Assembly (NCBI GenBank): GCA_013154385.1
Contig: JAADCO010000097.1
Coordinates: forward strand, 1-9,215
Length of the DNA stretch: 9,215 nucleotides
Origin: Thermodesulfobacteriota bacterium
Lineage (GTDB): Bacteria > Desulfobacterota > Thermodesulfobacteria > Thermodesulfobacteriales > Thermodesulfatatoraceae
Direction: 5' to 3'
Numbering within the stretch: the stretch's first letter is position 1; each line of letters opens with the position of its first letter. Of this stretch, positions 6,607 through 9,215 are shown piece by piece. The translations under genes and the position numbers were made by a program. The notes beneath the pieces were generated by a model. The model worked only from the letters and a program-made list of their open reading frames with translations, made no database searches and was not told the DNA's origin.

Positions 6607-6620
6607 TGGAAAATCCAGTG
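6604..6620 (-). promoter_or_regulatory. Hairpin-forming dyad covering the ybgC start codon
   Basis: On the minus strand CACTGGA-TTT-TCCAATG forms a 7-bp stem with a 3-nt loop. Six pairs are Watson-Crick; the other is a G/T mismatch on this strand and a G-U wobble in the plus-strand transcript. The last three bases are the ybgC ATG. In the ybgC transcript this would pull the start codon into a stem; as DNA it would be a near-palindromic site in the divergent region. The biological role is not shown by the sequence. Confidence 0.35.
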
Positions 6621-6675
6621 GGCGAGATTAACTTCCTCGATGCTGGGAAACCTAACCCTTTTGCGCATCAGCAGC

Positions 6676-6683
6676 AAGGAGGT
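6676..6683 (+). promoter_or_regulatory. Consensus Shine-Dalgarno that fixes the rsmB start
   Basis: AAGGAGGT is a full match to the consensus and lies 3 nt before ATG at 6687 (4 nt from GGAGG), a slightly short spacing. The in-frame upstream TTG at 6606 would read through this site and overlap the start of ybgC, so it is not preferred. Confidence 0.8.
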
Positions 6684-6686
6684 CCC

Positions 6687-8057
6687 ATGCCCAAACTGCC
6701 GAAGAAGAATCCGCGGGCCATGGCCCTGAAGGTGCTCATCCGCTGGGAACTCCGGCGCCCCCTCCTCGACGAGGTCATCTCCGAAGTGCTCGACCGAAGC
6801 GCCCTTCCCGACCCCCGGGACCGCGGGCTCATGACCGAACTCATCAACGGCGTGGTCCGCCATCTCTCCTACATTGACTACGTGCTCTCGCGCGTCAGCC
6901 ACACCCCGTTGGAGAAAATGGACCCGGAAGTCAGAAACGCCCTGCGCCTCGGGGCCTATCAGATCCTCTTCACCCGGATCCCGGTCTCCGCCGCGGTTAA
7001 CGAGACCGTCAACCTCGTCAAACACCATCGCCGCGGCAAGTGGATCGTCTCCCTGGTGAACGCCGTCCTGCGGGAACTGGCCCGGCGCAAGGACGAAATA
7101 GAGCTTCCCCCGCGTGAAATGGACCCCGTGGCCTATCTGGCCATCAAATACTCCTATCCGCGCTGGATGGTGGAACGCTGGCTGGCGCGGTTCGGCGAGG
7201 AGGAGACCGAGGCCCTCCTGCGCGCGGGAAACGAACGCCCGGCCCTGGTGGTGCGGGCCAATACCCTGCGCGTCTCGCGGGATCAGCTCCTCCTCTATCT
7301 GAAGAGCGACGTCCCCGAAGCCGCCCCCACCCGATACAGCCCGGACGGTATCGTCCTTCACGGCTTCCGCGGGCGGATCACCAACCTCCAGGCCTACAAG
7401 GTGGGTTGGCTCCAGGTCCAGGACGAAGCCAGCCAGCTCGTGAGTTATCTCGTCTCCCCCCAGCCGGGAGAAAGGATCCTCGACGCCTGCGCCGGAGTAG
7501 GCGGGAAGACCACCCACCTCGCCCAGCTCATGCGAAATACCGGGCGCATCTACGCGCTCGACATCTACGAATGGCGCCTCAAACGCCTCCAGGAGAACGC
7601 CCGCCGCCTGGGCATCACCAACATCGAGGTCATGACCGCCGACGCCACCAAGGCCATCGAGGTCCTGGGGGGAAACTTCTTCGACCGCATCCTCATAGAC
7701 GCCCCCTGCACCGGCACCGGCATCATCCGCCGGCATCCCGACATCAAGTGGGCCCGCACCCCCGAGGACCTCGCAAGAATTCCCGAAAAACAGCTCGCCC
7801 TCCTGAAATCGCTCGCCCCGCTCCTCAAAGAGGGCGGCGTGATGGTCTACGCCACCTGTAGCCTCGAGCCCGAGGAAAACGAAGAGGTCATCCGTCGCTT
7901 CCTCGAAGAACACCCGGAATTCGAAATAGAAGACGCGCGCAAGGCCCTTCCGCCTTCGGCCCAGGAACTGGTTGAAAACGGCTTCCTGCGCACTTATCCC
8001 CATCGGCACGATCTGGACGGGTTTTTTGGCGCCAGATTGCGGAAAAAGAAGAACTGA
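6687..8057 (+). CDS. rsmB: 16S rRNA (cytosine(967)-C(5))-methyltransferase RsmB
   Basis: RsmB (Sun/Fmu family) transfers a methyl group from S-adenosylmethionine to C967 of 16S rRNA. The protein is 456 aa. An N-terminal NusB-like RNA-binding domain covers about 8-140, including RDRGLMTELINGVVRHL. It is followed by the methyltransferase fold. The SAM-binding motif LDACAGVGGKTTHLAQLM is at 265-282, with GVGGKT where APGGKT is more usual. D292 in ALDIYEWRL fits the SAM-ribose position. The motif IV Cys is C341 in DAPCTGTGIIRRHPDIKW, and the catalytic motif VI Cys is C391 in VYATCSLEPEENEEV. The C-terminus DGFFGARLRKKKN is typical of the family. The RNA specificity is assigned by the NusB domain and overall architecture; a sister m5C methyltransferase of this family remains possible. 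The gene diverges from ybgC and is read towards the ykgJ-type gene 66 bp downstream. Confidence 0.93.
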   Translation: MPKLPKKNPRAMALKVLIRWELRRPLLDEVISEVLDRSALPDPRDRGLMTELINGVVRHLSYIDYVLSRVSHTPLEKMDPEVRNALRLGAYQILFTRIPVSAAVNETVNLVKHHRRGKWIVSLVNAVLRELARRKDEIELPPREMDPVAYLAIKYSYPRWMVERWLARFGEEETEALLRAGNERPALVVRANTLRVSRDQLLLYLKSDVPEAAPTRYSPDGIVLHGFRGRITNLQAYKVGWLQVQDEASQLVSYLVSPQPGERILDACAGVGGKTTHLAQLMRNTGRIYALDIYEWRLKRLQENARRLGITNIEVMTADATKAIEVLGGNFFDRILIDAPCTGTGIIRRHPDIKWARTPEDLARIPEKQLALLKSLAPLLKEGGVMVYATCSLEPEENEEVIRRFLEEHPEFEIEDARKALPPSAQELVENGFLRTYPHRHDLDGFFGARLRKKKN

Positions 8058-8094
8058 GGCCGTTTGCCCAACCCCGGGATTTGGAATAGAGTAT

Positions 8095-8108
8095 GGAAGA
8101 AATCTTCC
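8095..8108. repeat. Short perfect inverted repeat between rsmB and the ykgJ-type gene
   Basis: GGAAGA-AA-TCTTCC is a perfect 6-bp dyad in the 66-bp gap. No T-run follows on either strand, so it is not a standard intrinsic terminator. It lies just upstream of the ribosome site of the next gene and could be an operator half-site pair or a small leader hairpin. Confidence 0.3.
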
Positions 8109-8111
8109 CAA

Positions 8112-8117
8112 AAGGGG
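8112..8117 (+). promoter_or_regulatory. Ribosome binding site of the ykgJ-type gene
   Basis: AAGGGG lies 6 nt before ATG at 8124. It favours that codon over the in-frame TTG at 8064, which sits only 6 bp after the rsmB stop and lacks a ribosome site. It also favours it over the out-of-frame ATG at 8093, which opens a 22-codon frame. Confidence 0.6.
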
Positions 8118-8123
8118 TTGGTC

Positions 8124-8939
8124 ATGGGCGAAGCTATTACCGAACTGCGCGGAACAGATAGAATCATCGTTCCCATCAAACTCGAACCGCACACGAAATT
8201 TGTCTTCCAGTGTGGGCCCGGGGTGCCCTGTTTCAAGCTCTGTTGCTCGGACCTCTATCTTCCGCTCACCCCTTACGACATCCTGCGCCTGAGAAACCGC
8301 TTCAAGATGACCACCGACCAATTCCTTATCCAGTACACGGAACCCTTCATCCTTCCCAAGTCCAAGCTCCCGGTGGCCCGCCTCAAGATGCGGGACGACG
8401 AACACAAGACCTGTCCGTTCGTCAGCGAAAAGGGCTGCACGGTCTACGAAGACCGTCCTCTGGCGTGCCGCTACTATCCGCTGGGGCTGGGCATCTTTCG
8501 CAACCGGGACGAAGGCCGCAACGAAGACTTCTACTATCTCGTCAAGGAAGGGTTCTGTCAGGGGCTCGATAGCGGCCCGGAGATCACCGTGGAGGAGTAT
8601 CGGCGCTCCCAGGGGATCCCCGAGTTCGAAGAACCCGTCCTCGAATGGGCCGAAATCATCATGAAGAAGGAATCCCTCGGCCCCATCGAGGTGCCCAAAA
8701 AGAGCCTCGAACTCTTCTTCATGGTGAGCACCAATCCCGAGCGGTTCCGGCGTTTCATCTTCGAGAGCCGCTTCCTCGAGATCTACGACGTGGACAAGGA
8801 AACCCTGGAACGCATCAAAGAGGACGATCTCGCCCTTCTCCAGTTCGGTTTCAAATGGTTGAAGACCGTCCTCTACGGGGAAAACCACGTCCCGCTCAAG
8901 AGAGACGTCCCCGAAAAACGGAAGATCAAACCCTTCTAA
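8124..8939 (+). CDS. YkgJ family cysteine-rich protein (putative Zn/Fe chelator)
   Basis: This belongs to the YkgJ / CxxCxxCC family, named as putative zinc- or iron-chelating proteins; no biochemical role is firmly known. The protein is 271 aa, much longer than short YkgJ proteins of about 100-130 aa. The cysteine core is C30-x5-C36-x3-C40-C41, then TCPF (C97), GCTVYEDRP (C105), ACRYYPLG (C115) and GFCQG (C145). The YEDRPLACRYYPLG stretch is the most diagnostic part. The C-terminal half (about 150-271) has no cysteine, is charged and helical, and I do not recognise a domain in it. There is no signal peptide or membrane segment, so it is probably cytoplasmic. It follows rsmB and is 11 bp upstream of the DUF3135-like gene, which suggests a shared transcript. 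The family assignment is firm; the metal, if any, is unknown. Confidence 0.9.
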   Translation: MGEAITELRGTDRIIVPIKLEPHTKFVFQCGPGVPCFKLCCSDLYLPLTPYDILRLRNRFKMTTDQFLIQYTEPFILPKSKLPVARLKMRDDEHKTCPFVSEKGCTVYEDRPLACRYYPLGLGIFRNRDEGRNEDFYYLVKEGFCQGLDSGPEITVEEYRRSQGIPEFEEPVLEWAEIIMKKESLGPIEVPKKSLELFFMVSTNPERFRRFIFESRFLEIYDVDKETLERIKEDDLALLQFGFKWLKTVLYGENHVPLKRDVPEKRKIKPF

Positions 8940-8940
8940 C

Positions 8941-8946
8941 GGAGGT
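8941..8946 (+). promoter_or_regulatory. Ribosome binding site of the DUF3135-like gene
   Basis: GGAGGT begins 2 nt after the TAA of the preceding gene and lies 4 nt before ATG at 8951. This supports a real, co-translated gene that runs off the edge. Confidence 0.75.
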
Positions 8947-8950
8947 CTGC

Positions 8951-9215
8951 ATGCCCGCGGAAAACTTCGAGCAATGGTTTGAGGAGCTTTCCCGCCTGGC
9001 CCAGGAAGACCCCGAAGCCTTTGAGGCCCGCCGTCGGGCCCTGATCGAAGAGACCATTTCCCAGGCCCCTGAAGAGCGCCAGGACCGCCTGCGGCGGTTT
9101 CAATGGCGCATAGACATGGAACGCAAGCGGGCCAAGACCCCTCTTGGGGCCTGCATCAAGCTGAACGACATGCTCATGGAGATGGTCTACGGTGAAGGGG
9201 GCTTCCTCGAGGCCG
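8951..9215 (+). CDS. DUF3135-like small protein, partial at the right edge
   Basis: An open frame runs from ATG at 8951 to the end of the window without a stop, giving 88 residues. The sequence is hydrophilic and helical: FEELSRLAQEDPEAFEARR near 11-28, QDRLRRFQWRIDMERKRAK at 44-62, then TPLGACIKLNDMLMEMVYG. From memory this matches the DUF3135 family of short proteins (about 100-130 aa) of proteobacteria and Desulfobacterota, so only a short C-terminal piece is probably missing. Function is unknown. It has no signal peptide or membrane segment and one Cys. It starts 11 bp after the YkgJ-type gene with a good ribosome site, so the two are likely made together. The family call is from recognition of pattern only. 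Confidence 0.8.
   Translation, partial: MPAENFEQWFEELSRLAQEDPEAFEARRRALIEETISQAPEERQDRLRRFQWRIDMERKRAKTPLGACIKLNDMLMEMVYGEGGFLEA

Noticed and set aside
6606..6686. A 27-residue N-terminal extension of RsmB from TTG 6606
   Set aside because: It would overlap the ybgC start codon, has no ribosome site, and would translate through the consensus AAGGAGGT that precedes ATG 6687.
6607..6686. Divergent promoters for ybgC and rsmB in the 80-bp gap
   Set aside because: Promoters should exist here or just inside ybgC, but I found no pair of boxes better than three of six matches on either strand, so no position is claimed.
8064..8092. A sigma-70 promoter for the ykgJ-type gene (TTGCCC, 17 bp, TAGAGT)
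   Set aside because: Only four of six bases match in each box, and the gene can be read from rsmB. Not strong enough to list as a feature.
8093..8161. A 22-codon frame starting at ATG 8093 upstream of and overlapping the ykgJ-type gene
   Set aside because: It has no convincing ribosome site, contains the inverted repeat in its first codons, and resembles no known leader peptide. Too short to support from one sequence.
6603..8888. A 761-codon open frame on the minus strand opposite both rsmB and the ykgJ-type gene
   Set aside because: Its length is striking because it crosses two genes and the gap between them. However, both opposite genes have complete catalytic or family motifs and ribosome sites, and this frame has a Gly/Asp/Glu-rich composition typical of antisense shadows.

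Overview
The window is a gene-dense piece of a GC-rich bacterial chromosome with eight protein-coding genes: seven complete and one cut by the right edge. I see no mobile element, CRISPR array, rRNA or tRNA. The gene set suggests a member of the Desulfobacterota/Thermodesulfobacteriota, possibly thermophilic. The grounds are an rpsU, mutS2, dnaG, rpoD cluster, a long-form YkgJ protein followed by a DUF3135-type protein, and proteins rich in Glu, Lys and Arg. The placement is inferred from gene content and protein style, because no phylogenetic marker search could be run.

Left arm, minus strand, read from about 6606 down to 2: ybgC (acyl-CoA thioesterase family), rpsU (ribosomal protein bS21), mutS2 (MutS-like ATPase with an Smr domain), dnaG (primase) and rpoD (primary sigma factor). 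This is a version of the classical macromolecular synthesis operon, rpsU-dnaG-rpoD, with mutS2 inserted between rpsU and dnaG. rpsU has its own good promoter (TTGACA, 16-bp spacer, extended -10) and is followed by a strong intrinsic terminator with an unusually long loop. mutS2 begins 38 bp past that terminator, has no convincing Shine-Dalgarno sequence and may be leaderless. mutS2 and dnaG overlap by 11 bp, and dnaG and rpoD are 14 bp apart, so these three look translationally coupled. The cluster therefore makes a small ribosomal subunit protein, a mismatch/ribosome-rescue-type ATPase, the replication primase and the housekeeping sigma factor from one locus.

Right arm, plus strand, from 6687 to the edge: rsmB (16S rRNA m5C methyltransferase), a YkgJ-family cysteine-rich protein of unknown function, and the 5' part of a DUF3135-like gene. 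The last two are only 11 bp apart. The two arms diverge from an 80-bp intergenic region (6607-6686). A small dyad sits at its ybgC end and covers the ybgC start codon.

Intergenic gaps are all short: 122, 96, 80, 66, 14 and 11 bp. No stretch above 300 bases lacks a gene. The window is mostly conserved housekeeping. The less explained parts are the terminator/attenuator region in front of mutS2, the non-canonical Smr motif of MutS2, the repeats in the rpsU promoter, and the YkgJ-DUF3135 pair.
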